This document shows positions 1 through 15,500 of a stretch of 64,000 bases of DNA, in pieces. The DNA comes from Eumeta japonica (Eukaryota > Arthropoda > Insecta > Lepidoptera > Psychidae). Location of the stretch: positions 81,156 to 145,155 of the forward strand of contig BGZK01001477.1 of the NCBI GenBank assembly GCA_005406025.1. Reading direction: 5' to 3'. The notes under the pieces are model-generated. The model was not told where the DNA came from, ran no database searches, and worked only from the letters and a program-made list of their open reading frames with translations. A program made the translations under genes and the position numbers. Within the stretch, counting starts at the first letter, position 1. Each line of letters opens with the position of its first letter.

Positions 1-79
1 AGATTGGCCAGATGGAGTTTGTGGAGACAGAGATGCATTCAGAAAGCTTGCATCAAATTTAGTAGTTAATCTCACTTTT
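1..79 (-). CDS. Dark: Dark exon 13, partial at window edge
   Basis: A strong acceptor (a T-run then ACAG on the minus strand) ends just above 79. Taken in the phase left by exon 12, the remaining 79 nt are fully open: they begin RKVRLTTKFDASFLNASL and continue to the window edge. The continuation of the frame supports a real internal exon, but the WD40 match is weak, so confidence is moderate. Confidence 0.62.
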
Positions 80-3000
80 CTGTAAAAAAAGGTCACGTGT
101 AAAGACTTAACTTTGTTCAATATGTTATGTATTATTGGGAATATCTTCCTTTTCTTTTTGATTGTTAATTGACATAATGCACATCATTATTGACCTTTGA
201 AAAACATTCAGATATTTTTCAATAACCAAAAGTATGATATGAAACAAAGGAAGAAAGTCCAAATTTTGCGTTATACAAAAATTTGTTTTCAACATATGAC
301 TTAAATTATGAAGATATTGTTATATTATGTTGAAACTACACATGAAAAACAACAAAATGAAAATGACATTTAGTAATTTTTTGACATACATGCAAAATGA
401 TTAATAGACATATGGTACAAAGTTTTCACTATCAAATTACATATTAAAATAATCGTGCATTTCTATGTTAGTTTTCTTAAACAGTTTTTTTTTAATGTAC
501 TATGACGTAGATAAAGGGTTCACTTTATCATGTTTTAGATAGATAATTTTTAAACACAAGAGAGTTTTTTGTGAATTTACTTATACTAATACTTTTCAAT
601 TTATGTGTGATTTCTAAAAAATAATTTACAAATTCATATACCAGAAGGTTTAATGTATTATATACTCACATAGTCATTGTATGTGCATAGCTGTTGAAAC
701 TAACTTAAATTTTAAACATATAAATTAGAGATAATTTACTTATTATTATGGAAATACGTTATAAAAAAAAAACAGAATACAGAATATTGTGGTCTCACTT
801 TGGTTTGGCTTTTTAATAAAACTGCTGGTAGTACGAGATTAGTTTAGACATGTTAATATGGTCACTTAAATATTTGTATCCTGCAGTTATTACATGAATA
901 ACTGCTGCACATTTCTTTCATAAAGTTGCTTAAGATAAAACCTGGCGATCTTATAAACAAAGCAATTTACTATGATTACAATATCAATACAAATCATAAT
1001 TCATATTTCAATGAACCCTAATATTGTTTTTGCAATAATTTCAAAATTAAATAACCATCTGAATATATTAATTCAATAAAAATATTTGGATACAAAAAAA
1101 TATGGTATTTTATTTGGTGTTGCTTACTTTGTTGTTGCTTACTTTTAATTGTTCCTATTTTTTAATTGTTATTTTCTTATTACATTCAATTTAATTTGAT
1201 TGCCAATAAAAAACAAATTAAAAAACAAAGATTCAATTTAATTTATATTAAAATAATTTCTGTTCACCACTGGGTAGGTTTTTAAAAGAATACACACATA
1301 TATACATTAAATCTAATCTAAATTCTATGTTATAATGTACATATACTCTAATTGAAAATACAAATAAATATTATTAGGTATTTTTAATTGTTTTTCCTAT
1401 TAAATTCTTTGTGATTCCACTGTGTTTTCATAAAAAAAAATTGATCAACAGTAAAAAATCTCAATCTTTTAGATTGCCACATACAATTTGCAGATATGTG
1501 GTTTGCATGTAATGCTCCATTATTTAGTATTTGATGAGATAATAAAAACTACTGAAAGCAGACATTGAATTATCTCAGTGATTTCAGCATTTCATTTTGC
1601 AATCAAAGAGTAGATTATATATTCACACTATTGTTAACATAGACCATCTGGTGTTAATGTTAGTCGACTACATTTGTAAACATGATTGCTGAATTCTATT
1701 GAAAATGATTTTATGTCAGTAATTCATGAATTCAAACTACTTATATTATATTTATATGTAAGAAACTTAACATGAATAGTTTGGGGTCAATGATATTTTA
1801 TTTGTATAAGAAAGATATTTTACACATAAACTCAATGACACATAGTGTATGATTAATTTACATATAAAATATTTCTAAAAATTTATATAAGATCAATACT
1901 TTGGGAACTTTCGATATCACATATTGAAAGTTCCCAATATGTAATTTGGACTAAAATATATATTACACTCTAAATGTAACAAAAAAAAAAAACCATTTTA
2001 TTTGAGAGGATTAATTAAAATATTATAATGAAATACTGACCGATGCTTCTGCATTGCTTGAGCCACAAAAGAGGTGTCTAAATACCATACTTTTACTGAG
2101 TTTTCGACAGTGCCCGTGCCAGAGAGCAAGACATCTGGTCCAAGCACAAAATCATCGTAGCTCACTTCACTTACTGCCATCGATACAACATTCCTAAGTA
2201 ATTTTTTTTTAAATTATATTATTATGTAAAAAAGATAAAAACTATATACTTACAGATGTAAAAAATCTTAATGATATTTATGAGATACATTTAAAAAAAT
2301 TGTAATAAATCTTAAAACAAGATGTTAAATTACAAAAAAAGTATTTACCCTCTTCTATTATCAAGATCGAAAGCGTAAGTGTTCGTCTCTAAATCTATAC
2401 ATATAATGCGACTATCATCTGTAGAGACGAAAAGTAGTGAGCCACTGCGGTTGACAACAGCCGTAAGAAAGGATAAGTTGTTTTTCACTTCTTTACTGGT
2501 GATTACATTCTTACTTTTACATATGTTCTGATTATTGTGTGTGCCGTGGATCCTCCATTCATGCATTATAATGCTGTTTTTGTTCATTACTAGAAATCTA
2601 TCATTGTAGCCTAAAAACAATAGATTTTTTTTATTAATGTGATTAGTGAGACAAATTTAAATTATATTCATTTATACAATTATAGACTATTAAACAATTT
2701 ACATTTGTATAAATAAGTATTTAAGTATGAAATTGTTATCATATAACAAAAATCTAAATACTAGAAATGTTTACATGTTTTTATTATACATTTTGAATGT
2801 CATCCTTTTCCAATAAAGTTCTAAAGAATACAATTCAATTTCAGAACATTTTTTATTATTGCTTTTCAGAAACTTCATTTTCATGAAAAAAGTTACATAA
2901 ATGTAAAAAAAAATGTGGTTTTGCTGGATATAATAGGCAAGTTCAGAGGTTAAGTTGCTTTTAATTTTAATTCCGTTAGTATTGACATGGTTTAGCTTTG

Positions 3001-6000
3001 GCATCATTATCAAAGAGTGTAGTAGTGAAGATAGACGAGTTCTTTACTATACCTAAGTATCAACTCTTATTTATGTACCATATTTTGGGACGCTATAATA
3101 AATTATATCAGTATGGAGTCACCAAAACATTTCGGTACTAAGAAATGAGCAGCCATATGCTTGATTGTGGTGATGAAGTTCACCATCCATCACACTTAGT
3201 TCCCTGAAGGGGCGAAAAACGGACTAGAGAGGTCCGCTTCGGTACTCTGAACGTATGTGGGGAATGGATGACAAAACTGATATCTGTGAATTGATAAAAA
3301 ACAGAAGACTCCATATTCTGTATGTGAATGAGATTCAAAGAAAAGTTAATGGTGAGGTCATCAAACATGGATTCTTTGATATTTATTGAACTGGTGTTGA
3401 TTAGAACCAACAATGACACCAAAGTGTTGGCTTTATCCTATCATAAAGATTATCAATGCATAAACAATTGCAAATATGTGAACCCAAGGTTTTTCTGATT
3501 TAGAATTAAAATTGTATTGAAACAAGTTTTTATTATAAGTGCTGATCAGGAGGGTTTGGGGCTGATGTAAAAAACATACCAGTGAAATGCAATGAAAATA
3601 AGGAAATAGTCATGTTAGGTGACTTTAATTTTGTAAACTTCCTTAAACTATTATTTAAACATATTTTAAAGTTATACTAGCAATTTTGAATACAATAGTA
3701 TTATTGTGAATAGGATTTGAATTAATAATTGAATCCTAAGTTAAACCTATGTCATTCACTATATAAAACACTCTTTATACCACTGTTAAACATCCTCTTC
3801 CTATGTATAACTATTGTAGGACGGGTAAATGAAGCTTAAAGAGTGTTTAAAAGTTAACAAGATTTCTGAATATTTTTTTTTGTAAATTTATGTTATACTA
3901 TTGTCTAAGCATGTTTTAAAGTTGACTAGCGACTCTGAATAAGACAGTGTAATTGTGGCTGACTAATTGAAAGCAAAATTGTGGATACAAGAGTGTAGGC
4001 CTGCATCAATATTGGCATGGACCATTTCTAGTGGTCTGTGGAATTATAGCTCTACGTCAGCGTCGACAATACGATGCGAAAATGGTCGCTACGAAGCTAG
4101 AACCAATAAAAGTCTGCAAGCTTCAGAATCCAAATGTGAAAAATGAGTATGAAGAGCGATTAAAATTAGGCTTGTATGAAATCAAACAGAATCATTGTCT
4201 ATAGTTTGACAAATTGTGAAAGTTGAAATCTGTATTAGCATATGCAGCAAAAAGGTATGCAGAGTAAACAAAAGACTAATTTAGTCAGTAAGAAAAATAA
4301 TTATCAGTGGAATTTAAAGTAAAAAAAATATGTGATCAGAAGAAAACAGTTCTAAGACCTACTTAATATTTGCAAAGGCCGACCATAGAGTGCAAAGAAC
4401 TAACAGTTTGAAAGGAAAACCAAAAGAGGTTAACAACCTACATTAAGTCGAAAAAATGAGAGTCAAAAAAATGTGCAAAAGGAAGAAATAATGAAATAAA
4501 AGCCTACAACAGGAGATCCTCAGATAATTACTGGGAAAATAAAAGGCTTTTCTGGAATATGGTAAAAAGGCCCGAAATAATGTCAAGACATTGTGAATAA
4601 CCTTGATTAGGGAAGATAATAAATGTCTACTGCACAAAGAAAACCATGTGAAAAAATGTTGAAGAATCATTTCAAAAGTGTTTGCATACGAGGATACAGT
4701 TATTGATGAAAGCATTACTACAACTGATATATGGATGATGATCAATTTTTTTTGTATGCTAAAGACCATGTAATCCATGCGCCATCGGGGTGTGAGGTGG
4801 ATATGGTGGTAACTAAAATTAATGATTGTGTAAAGAAAAGAGGTACAAATGTAAATTTTAGCAAGACTATAAATTAATTGTGTTTGAAAGAAGTGAAAAC
4901 ATGGTTGAATGTGATATATGTTATGGAAAGTGAGAGAGTTTAACAAGTAAATGTCTATTTACGACGTTTGTTTACAAGTGACAGTCAACACGATAGAGAT
5001 ATTGAAAAGAGGGTAAATTTGGGAAATAAAGTAAATAAGGGCTACACTTGCTGTTATGAATAGTAAAAGTGTCCCTTGACCAGCATGTTTAGCTATGCAT
5101 AATAATATTTTGATCTCTACACTTATATACACTAGTGAAAGTTGGGTAGAGGAGAAAAAATATGAAAGAAGAATCAATGCAGTGCATTTCGATTCCTGTA
5201 ATAGTGATGTCCGAACTATAGTTTAAAAGTAAACGCAGTGACCAGAGAAGATAATGATTGTTAGGTTGTTTTGGCCATCTGAAATAAATTATTTAGAATA
5301 GATTTACGAAAGAATTCAAGTATAGAATGCGATAAAAGGATGGGCAAGGGGCACCCTAACAAATCTTATGCTGATGAAATTGGTGGCATATTAAGGGAAT
5401 ATCAAATTTTAAGCAACCCACTTGAATGAAACAAATGTCAACATGCATGCTAAGAAAAAAAAGATCGTAAAAATTTAATGTATTCCATAAAGAAAATACG
5501 TTTCGATTTTGTTCTAACAATTGATTTTAATTTTCAACTTAATTATAATATTTTCTACTGCCATACTTATGAGCCGAATGATGCTTAACTCAACATACAA
5601 ACATAAACCAAAATATGGTTAGATTGGACAGACCAGATCAGAGATTACTTGCTGTAATAGCATCAAAACCAACGGGCAAATAATCATATTGTGGAAACAA
5701 TGACAATAGTTATGGTTCGGCAAACTTTGTCGTGTTCAATTATTAGATTGTCCGATACTATTTAATGTGTGAAAATTCGTTAGTTTGGTAGAAATAAATA
5801 TGATTGTGTGCTAATGCTAGTATTTTTCCACTACATTTATTTATTTTTGAGACATACGTTATCTATGTAAACATCAAAACTATTTATATATGTTACAGAT
5901 TTGAAGAAAGCTACTTTCATGGTAGTCATTTGTTATTAAAAATTAAAGATTACTTGCCTGGAATATTCAAAATGTACGAAATTGGTTCTCCAGTGTCAAA

Positions 6001-6496
6001 TCTCATAATTCTTTCTTTAGTCCTGAGGTTAATTATGTCAATTGAAAATGTGTTTTCAGTGATTGAAGCAGTTACAATATGTTTGTCATCATTGGTAATC
6101 ATACACTTTATAATCTTCCTGTTTTCTTCTAGTTTATTTATCATCATAATGGCACTACCATCAGGTCTATATAATATTATTGTTTGTGAGGTATGTGTAA
6201 TGAGTGTTTCCTCATTGTTGGCCCAGCTACAGTTGAGCAAGAGACCAATTTTTGGCGTAATTATAGTGTGTGATTCATGATTTTCCACAAAGTCACATTC
6301 TAAAAATAATTAATATACGAGTAAAATTAACTGCACTATAATCAAGGAAATCAAATATATATAGAAATTAGACATTAACATGTTTATACTCAATTATGTT
6401 GTAACTCATAGACATGTTTAAAATAGCATATATATGAATTTACTGATATACATATATATCAGTTGTTGTATATTGTTGCAAAGCAAAAAACATGTG

Positions 6497-6562
<66 letters not shown>

Positions 6563-9500
6563 AATAAAGTAGGTATATTAATATCGTAAGTAGGAAATTT
6601 TTATTAAAAATAAAAGTACTTCAACATAAAATTAAGGATATTAACTTGGAAAAGATAATATCTTGGAATCAGTTTCAAAATGCGATCATTTTCTAATTAT
6701 GAATATGATTTTCATACAAAAAAATTCTAATAGATTTGATGACTCATCAGTTTACCTTCTTCAATTGTATCATCATCATTTTCTTGATTTAAGTCATCAA
6801 TGTACCATATTTGCAAAACATTCTGTTCTGAAAACGCGGCGAGGTACAATGGGTTGCATGGACAAGTAGCTAACCAATCTATTTGTCCCGTGGTATTAGG
6901 TAGCTCCTTATTCAACTTATTTGTGTAAACATGAAATATCTGGAAGTAGTAAAATGACAATATCAGAACAATGTAGAGATACATGAACTCGTCCTAAATC
7001 AGTTCGATTGGATTCATTAGCATATGCCATTTTCTTAATAAAAGTTTCTAATTGACTCACAGCTTCATGCCAAGATTTTACATCATATTTCATATGTGGT
7101 TATGAAATGGCTACAATATATAATTTTAGAGAATTAAGTACTATATGTTAAAAGTTTTAGAACCACAAACGTTCTCTAGCAAATAACTTACATTACATGT
7201 ACATTCATTGTATCATGTGTGCGAAATAACTGAATTTAACAAAAAATCATGCGCGCAACAAAGGTTATACAGTGTGAATGCAAATAAAGGGTTGACAATT
7301 TGTTAGGGTACTTAATCAATTTACCTTTACTATCATTCATAATATTAATTGTGGCATTAATTTTTTAACATAATAAATCAGATAATTCTGTTATTGATGT
7401 AAAAATACTTCATCACTGAGGTTAACTTCAGAAAAACTAACAGTACCATCTGTTGTTCTTTTGGTATACTACTTTATGATGATTGTGTCACTGAAGTAAA
7501 CATGTGAGACTTCTGTGAGCACCTTTTAAAAAACGACTCGTGAGTCAATTTTGATAAAATATCATTACATTACCCTATAACATCTACAATTCATTACGGT
7601 AAATACTTTCAATGTACAGACACAATCTACAGTTTTATCATATGTATAAATACTGCTTTGTTGTGATAAAATGTTCATGCTGTTCATTAAATTATTTTTT
7701 TTTATGAAATAAATCGAAGTGCGGACATGGTTTTGTTACTGTTTACATAATTATTTGTATATCTTATATATAATCTTTTGGTTTACTTATTATTACAGTA
7801 TTGTTGACAATTCTAATGAAATATACCTCTTTCTACTGTAATCACTACATATTTCGAACCACATGGCTCTCTAACATCACTGTTCCTAAATGTATCTTTC
7901 AAAAGCGCTCCATACATACTAAGAAAAGATCGTATCTCCATTGCACTGATTTTATTATTTTTTTTGTCATACCCAACTTTCATTACTGTACATAAGTGTT
8001 GTACATTCTTCAAGAATTACTTTATATTTTATTGACTGAGGTGTTAATGGAAAACCGGACATAATATGGTGATTAACATTTAGTGGAATTTATTCCATGA
8101 GATCAAAATGGGAGGGTCCCTTGAGCCCAAATAATATATTTACCGCTTTTGAGTATAAGTGACAGATATTTAACAAACTTTCCTTAGAAAAAACGAGACA
8201 TCTTTCAGTTATACTAGTAAGAGTTGAATTATAAATGGTAAAACCGCATTGAGTATTTATTGAAAACTGAAATTATACAGAAGTTTTGAATACAAGTAGG
8301 ACTCTGATGAATTCAACAAAATGTATATACCATAATAGCATCAGTTGTACCAACAATAACATTGTCACCAAGAAAACAAACAGCAGTGACGATATCCTTC
8401 ACATCAATTGTTGTATGTTTTATTTCATGGACATTCTGCTCATGACTGAAAGTGAATAAATCTTCATTAAAGTGATAATAATTAAATTACTATAGTAATT
8501 ATTAAGAGTTTCAAAGTTATTGACTCACAGGAAATCAAAATAAAGATGTCTGTCACTATTGGATCGAGCAATAGAATCAGCTTTCATATGTAGAATACTA
8601 TCTGGCACATGTTGAAGTATACTCTGAACTATGTCCGTACATGGATATCTGAATAAATCATGACCATGTGTGCCTAAAAACTCCTTAATGCCAACTAAAA
8701 GTTCTCTGTCAACATTCTGTAAAATAAATAAAATTATTACTCACTGAGTAATCTGCTAAATACCAATATTAGTAGGAATATTAATGTTATGCAACTTAGA
8801 ATTGTTCTCTATAATTCTATAATGATTTTTAACATAAAATTTTATACACAAACATAAGCTCATTTTAACCACACTTCAAGGCATTTATACACAATCATAA
8901 TTGAAGGTGGGTACATACATCTTTGCAAATTTGATCCTCATATTTCTGTAAATCCATTATAACATCAGCAGGTCCGGTGAGTCTTACTTTGTTACCCAAA
9001 AACTTTAAGTCCATATACAGTTTATTAAATAGTTTCCATTCATTGTTTACATTCCCTGTATGGCTTATATGATAGCCAATATAAAAGGCTATATAGCCAT
9101 CATCACATAGTTCGACTGATATGTCATTAAGATTTCCATATTTGTAATTTCTTAAAACCTCAGCATGCAGTTTCTGAACTTCTTCCTTATTGAAAAATGA
9201 TCTTAAGAAATGCATAATTAGATCATGAATTTCATACAAATATATTTTTTGTTGTGGAGCATAATATTCTAGCACTAAAGATTTACTCTTTAACTGTTTC
9301 ATTATATCTCTAACTTCGTTTACATTTTTATTCCACAAAATACCAATTACATTAGTGGATACTCTTACATTATCAGGTAATACAGCCAATTTTTTAAATA
9401 AAAGGACTATATTTGATGATAAGGATTCCAGGCACATTTCTATTGCTTTGGTTGGATTAAACAGTTCTGAAACTTTCGAAGGGTTGAAAATTCTGTAAAA

Positions 9501-12500
9501 AGTATGTACTTATTAAAAAATGGTAAAAGAATGATAAAATATTACATATTGCAAAAGAAGGTTTTTCTAAAATTTATTTAGTACAATAAATTGTTATTAT
9601 TTGACTCATTTTCTAAATACAATTACACCCAGTTACATCAATTTGCTTTAAATTATATATTGCTGTCAATACATCTACATGATATATAAATAATTAGCTT
9701 GCCTATCAGATAGCCCATATAGAATATGCCCGCAACTCTGCACACCTGGGCAGATTGAATTGCTTCAACTTTTATATCAATTGATTCTCCTGTCAATCCC
9801 TATTCAGTTCTAGCTTTCGATTCCGATCCCGATACTATTTCTGATTTTGATTCCAGACATGCTCTTGATATTGATAATTGTGTCACTCTTGATGTCCATC
9901 GAGTACTATTTTATATTTGGTCTTAGCCCCGTTCTTCATTCTAATGCTTTCTCATTCTCACTTCTGCTCGCTATCTTGTTTTAAATTCAAATTTCATTAC
10001 AGGTCTAGCTGCCCAGTAGACATTTGTTCTGCCCTTTCTTGTGGGTAGCTTACACATATAGTTAATAGCCGCAGCTCCACCAGTATATACATAAAAAGAA
10101 ATCTTACTCACAATTAGACTTTTGAACTTAAAGGCTTCAAAAACGCTTAGTAAAATAGACTGCACATATTAGAATTAAAGGCATTTAATTAATTTATGTG
10201 AATGAATAATATTCATAGAATAACCCAATACAGTTTAAAACCACAAAAATTATATTTTGGAATATTGCAAATATTCAAAAGACTTAGGTTTACTTGCCTT
10301 TTTTAAAATCAAAAAGCTTTACAAGCTTAGGATTTTCAGTTGTACTATGGCTACACTAGTATACTTTAAAGATTACAATTTAATTTAAAATAATGGTATG
10401 TAACATTTGAGAAATGTCTATTGATCAATGTAAAAAAATAGATTGTTCATTGTAGTATTATTCAAAAACAGTTAGCATTGTGTTAGAAATTGGTAGTTTA
10501 TAGAATGAATGTAAAAAGATTATCAAAAGGACAGTAAAACAATAGGTATTTAATCATAAGATGAAGAAATATACCCTTTTTTGTCAATGGAAATCATTAG
10601 AGTAAAATTGCAGCACAATAATATATCATAAATCAAAAAATAGAATACATTACTTCATGTACCCTCTTTTCACTAATTTGTGAATATAATGGTTCCAGTA
10701 ATGTGTATCATGCAATAGTCTTTCTTTGTCTTCTGCTAGTTGTGCTCCAATTAAAGCTATGTAAAATGGGGCTCCTTTGCATATATTATGAAGTTTCCTT
10801 GCTTGTGTTGGCAATTTTGCAATATCCACATTCAAACAAGATGCAAAAAGTTGTAGAGACTCTGATTCTTCCAGATTATTTTGAAGCTACAAATATATTG
10901 AAGATATACTTTAATAGATAATAATTAATAATAGATAAATTCACATTAAATTACCCCAAACTTAAAAAATAATTTTTAAGTATGAGGTAATAAGATAATT
11001 ACTTACATTAATTATCTGTGCTTGAAAATTAGAGACAGTACTTGTATCACGAGCAGTAACTAGAATTTTACATCCTATATCAAATGCTTCAACACAGCGT
11101 CTATTATTCACTTCGTCTAATACAAGCAGGGCTTCTTTTAATATAGGTTCTAAAAAATCATCCTTGAGGGTGTCTTTCAGATCCTGGCTTGCATATTCAC
11201 TGCTATTGAGGGACTGAGCGTCAAGTGAGGCGAAACTAGACGCAGACATAGAAGAATTCATATAAGAACTCTCGCGGCGGAACAATGCAGACGCTTTGCG
11301 ATGTAATCTACAAGGGAAAAACAAAAACTATAATTTACTAACATAGAAATTTAAAATAATTAATAGTTAATCTATTGATTAATCATAAAGATTTCTTGTA
11401 TTATTACAAAATCATAACTTTACCAAGAAACACATTAAAATTTATTTTTAAAGTGTTATTTTTATTTATATGCTCACAATATCCTGTTTATCTTTAAGAA
11501 TGGGTTATAATGAAAATTTTTATTAGGAGTACAAATAAGTTTTCACCGTTTTTTGTCAATAAAATAATATTTATTGTGAAAGAACGGTAATTTAATTTTA
11601 ATAAGTATTGTTCATCACTAGCAACTACTTTTTTCCATCTTTCAGGCAGCGAGTCTGAAGAACTTCTTATCTTTTGAGGCTATCCATGAATCAAACCAAT
11701 TTTTGGTATCTTCATATGATGTGAATCACTGCACTGAAAGAGCATGGTCCATTGACCGGAATAGATGATAGTCGGACGGCGCAATGTCTGGTGAACACGG
11801 CGGGTGGGGTAGTACTTCCCAATTAAGTGTTTCCAAATAGTTTTTCACGGGAACTTCTATATGCGGACGAGCATCATCATGTAGAAGAATAATTTTGTCC
11901 TGTCTGGAGTAGCATTGAGGGTGTTTTTCCTTCGGAGCTTGGCTCAATCTCATCAATTATTTTCGGTATAGAGTTCCAGTGATTGTTTCGCTTAGATTAA
12001 ATAGCTTGTAATACTCCACACCCAGCTGATCCCACCAAATACACAGCATGAGTTTTTTTCCATGAATTTCGGTTTTGCTGTGGATGTTGACGCATAGCAA
12101 GGTAGTCCCCATGATTTTCATCTTTTTGGATTATCATAATGTATCTACTTTTCACCACCAGTGACGATTCAATGTAAGAAACTTTTTTTTGTGCCTAGCT
12201 AGCAGCATTTCACTTATGCATAATCGGCGTTCAACATCTCGGCTTTAATTCATATGGTACCCAATTACCTTGTTTATGAATCATTCCTAAAGATTTTAAA
12301 TGATGCGAGACTGCTTGCTGTGTGACTTCTAAAGTAAATGCAAATTCCTTTTGTGTTTGAGACAAATCTTCCTCTAATAATTCCTTCAATTCTGCATCCT
12401 TATAAATTTTTGGCCTTCCACTGTGATATTTGTCTTCTACGTCAAATTAACGGTTTTTAAACTTTTGAAACCACTCACGATATGTTCTCTCACTCAAGGC

Positions 12501-15500
12501 AGCCTCATTATATGCTTCTATGAGCTATCGATGAGCCTTAGCTGCAGATTTTTTTATACTAAAGAAGTAAATTAAAAGTTACCACAAATGATGCTTATTT
12601 GGCTCAGATTTAGACATTTTTGGATAAAAAAAAATATACGATGCTAATATGAAGATAATAATATGATAGAGTTATGTTCTTGAATGAGCAACCTAATTTC
12701 GAGCTGGTTATCATTTGTGAATTTTAATGTAAGCCTCTCGTGCCATGCTATCTCTCTCAAAACAGCAGAAAGTTCTTTGTACTCCTAATATTATTTTTTA
12801 TAGGATATTAAAGGAGTCTTAAAGCATATTTTTGTTTTATATAATTCTAAACAAAAAAATTATATCAACATTTAATGGGTTAGTGTATGACAATAAAAGG
12901 AGAAAATGTTCTTTTTCTGAATATTGCACTTGCTTATGATTTGTTTTCTTCTGGGACATATTAAGCTAAAAGCAGCTTTGTTTAATGCTAAAACTTACTT
13001 TTTTTTTTAGAAAATTCCAATTTGACCATAGTTTGATGTCATTTATCTTAATATTTAGGAATTACATAATTTTATGTATTCAATGATTTTATAATGCTTA
13101 CAAATTTAAATAAATATGTGATACTTAGATGTTCCAAATAGTTTTGAAACAGGTTATGAGAAACTAGACTTTGATTTAGTATATTTTGTTAAGTTCTGTA
13201 GTAAAATTTAAAAATGAAATGACAATAATATATTAGCTACCTGTTTTGTAAGACATATATATCATCTTCAGTCTTAACATCTCCCATGTTAAGCCAAAAT
13301 ACAACACCTCCAAAATGGTCTACAACAAGAGAATGATTAGAACGTAGAACTCCAATAACCAAAGATGATTTGCCACTGCCAGACATGCCAAGAAGAGCAA
13401 GTATTTGGTGTCTGCCTAAATTACTAAGGTGATTTTCAGTTATTTTCTCCTGAAATAAGAATAGTGTATTATAAAAAAATATATGTATAAAATGTGACAG
13501 AAAAAAAGACATTAAAATAGAAATAAATATTAATGTGAAAACTATTAAATAATAAAAATTATAGGCCTTAAAGTGACAAGTATATCTTAGTTATCTTAAA
13601 AACAGATATATTACACCTATGGGGCAGTCAATACATCACATTTCAGAGAGGGTGTGGAATGGTGTCATCAAAGTGTGACATCGTGCGACAAAGAAGGGCG
13701 ATGAGTTATGAGCTTTGTGACTTCGTATCTATAAATGTAAAATATTAAAATGCTATTGAAATTATTATAAAATTAGCAGCTGCACGATATCACACTTACT
13801 ATGAGTTTTGCTTATGATCTATGCTTATTCTCTCGGGCATTGGTTGTCTTTAACATATGCCAAAAGGCCAATACCGGCTTTAAGGCTTTAACAAAATGTT
13901 TTGGAATTTTTTAAAATACCTAATTTAAATATGCAGTTGTATTTTTGGTTTCATATTTGGATATTGTTTTGATTAAATACTTCCATGTTTTGTATTCATG
14001 GCACAGTTAGGTATTGAGTTTGGTTATCTCTAAATAACATGTATTCAATGCTTTAATTATGGAATTTTTCTGCATTTCTACTTATAGCTGGCAGGGACTC
14101 CAAAAGCAATTGATATTTAATATGCTTTCGAAAATAATTATTTTTATGAAAAAAGATTTTAAATAGAAATACATAAATAATTTCGAAAATGCTGTTTTAG
14201 TTTAAAAATTTTTATGTTTAGTATTACAAAATATATGAAGTTACACTAGGGATACAGTAGTATACACCATAAAATTTGTGCGACGTAATTTCACACGAAT
14301 TATAGACGACCCCTATGGTATGCTTGGATTTTGGCTAAAATTCACAATCATTATAAAACTAATTTATTATTGTGAAAAAGATTTTTTTTTTGTTCAAGTT
14401 TCAGTTGAATACTAATTTTATGATATTCCATCTCCAGAGGGCTGTGCGGGGGCATTAAAAATTAAAAAAAAATTATCTTCCAATCTAAAGTTTTTAAAAC
14501 TGTGAAACTTGGCCAGAATATTTTCAAATCTAATATCTATATATATAGTGTAAATTCCATGTAACGTCACTCGATTTAATGACAAATGGATTGATGGATT
14601 TATCTACATGTTATTATATTCTTAGTTGCTCACAAACTTGTAAACACAAAACTGTAAACATGGCTGGTAAATTGCACATACCAGAAAAAGTTTTACTAAT
14701 ACACACAATAGAAACAGGAGACAAGATAAGTGATGTTGGGAGACACTTTGTATTTAGTTGCTTTACTTTTTCCACAATATGGAAAAATTAAGAAAAAATT
14801 CTTCAAGCAGAGAACGAGGGGAAATCTTCCAAGAAATTAAAGAAACTTAAATATGTAGATTTATAAAATACAACACAATTACTGGTGCAGCAAAAGCACT
14901 CAGACAAAATTATTTTTTTTTGTCCTATTTTTTTTACCATCAATCATACAAATTGATCGAAGGACGGTCAACTGCTGTTGATCCGCTATTGTTTTCATAA
15001 CATCTATTATGTTGTCACATGCACAGTATATTTTCATTCTATTAATCTTTATATATAAAAATCCAGTGTCACGATGTTTGACCATAATGAACTCTAAAAC
15101 AGCTCAACCGATGTTCATGAAACTGGTCCGACTTGAGAGATAAGATAGTTTATATTCTGATAGGCGGCATAGTTGTCAAGTAGTTTTTTTTTTAATTTTT
15201 TTATGGGAAACTATTTTTTATTATTTTATTTAGATTTCACATCCAAAAGTACAAACAGACACAAATTTTACTTTCTCTAGATCCTCGCCCTATAATTGGT
15301 ATAAGAAGGATTGACACAAATATCGCACCACATTAAATTTAAAATTATTACTATAATTTAAGACTTATACTGGTAGCGGTATCATAATAGAAAATGGGAC
15401 GGAGAACAGAATCTAGAGCCAGGACCGGGTCCGAAATTGAATACAAGATTGGGGTTGAAATTGAGTGTGAAATCGGCATTAGAATCGAGAGCCAATCAGG

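Noticed and set aside
1998..2040. Reading Dark exon 12 through to the stop at 1998 as the true C-terminus
   Set aside because: It would leave the second WD40 propeller incomplete, while a good donor (GTCAGT) and an in-phase open exon at 1-79 exist. It remains possible as an alternative end.
4443..4946. A 167-codon minus-strand open frame
   Set aside because: It is antisense to the RTE LINE coding sequence, is rich in Phe/Leu/Ser as expected from A-rich LINE DNA, and has no domain.
6985..7098. An open minus-strand stretch (starting MKYDVKSWHEAV) between Dark exons 8 and 9
   Set aside because: An in-frame stop lies just upstream with no usable acceptor after it, and exons 8 and 9 already join in phase to complete a WD40 blade. 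It could at most be a poison or alternative exon.
7607..7650. A possible WD40-like coding piece (minus strand, VDCVCTLKVF)
   Set aside because: The same nucleotide words occur in a dispersed repeat near 55,580, so it is repeat sequence.
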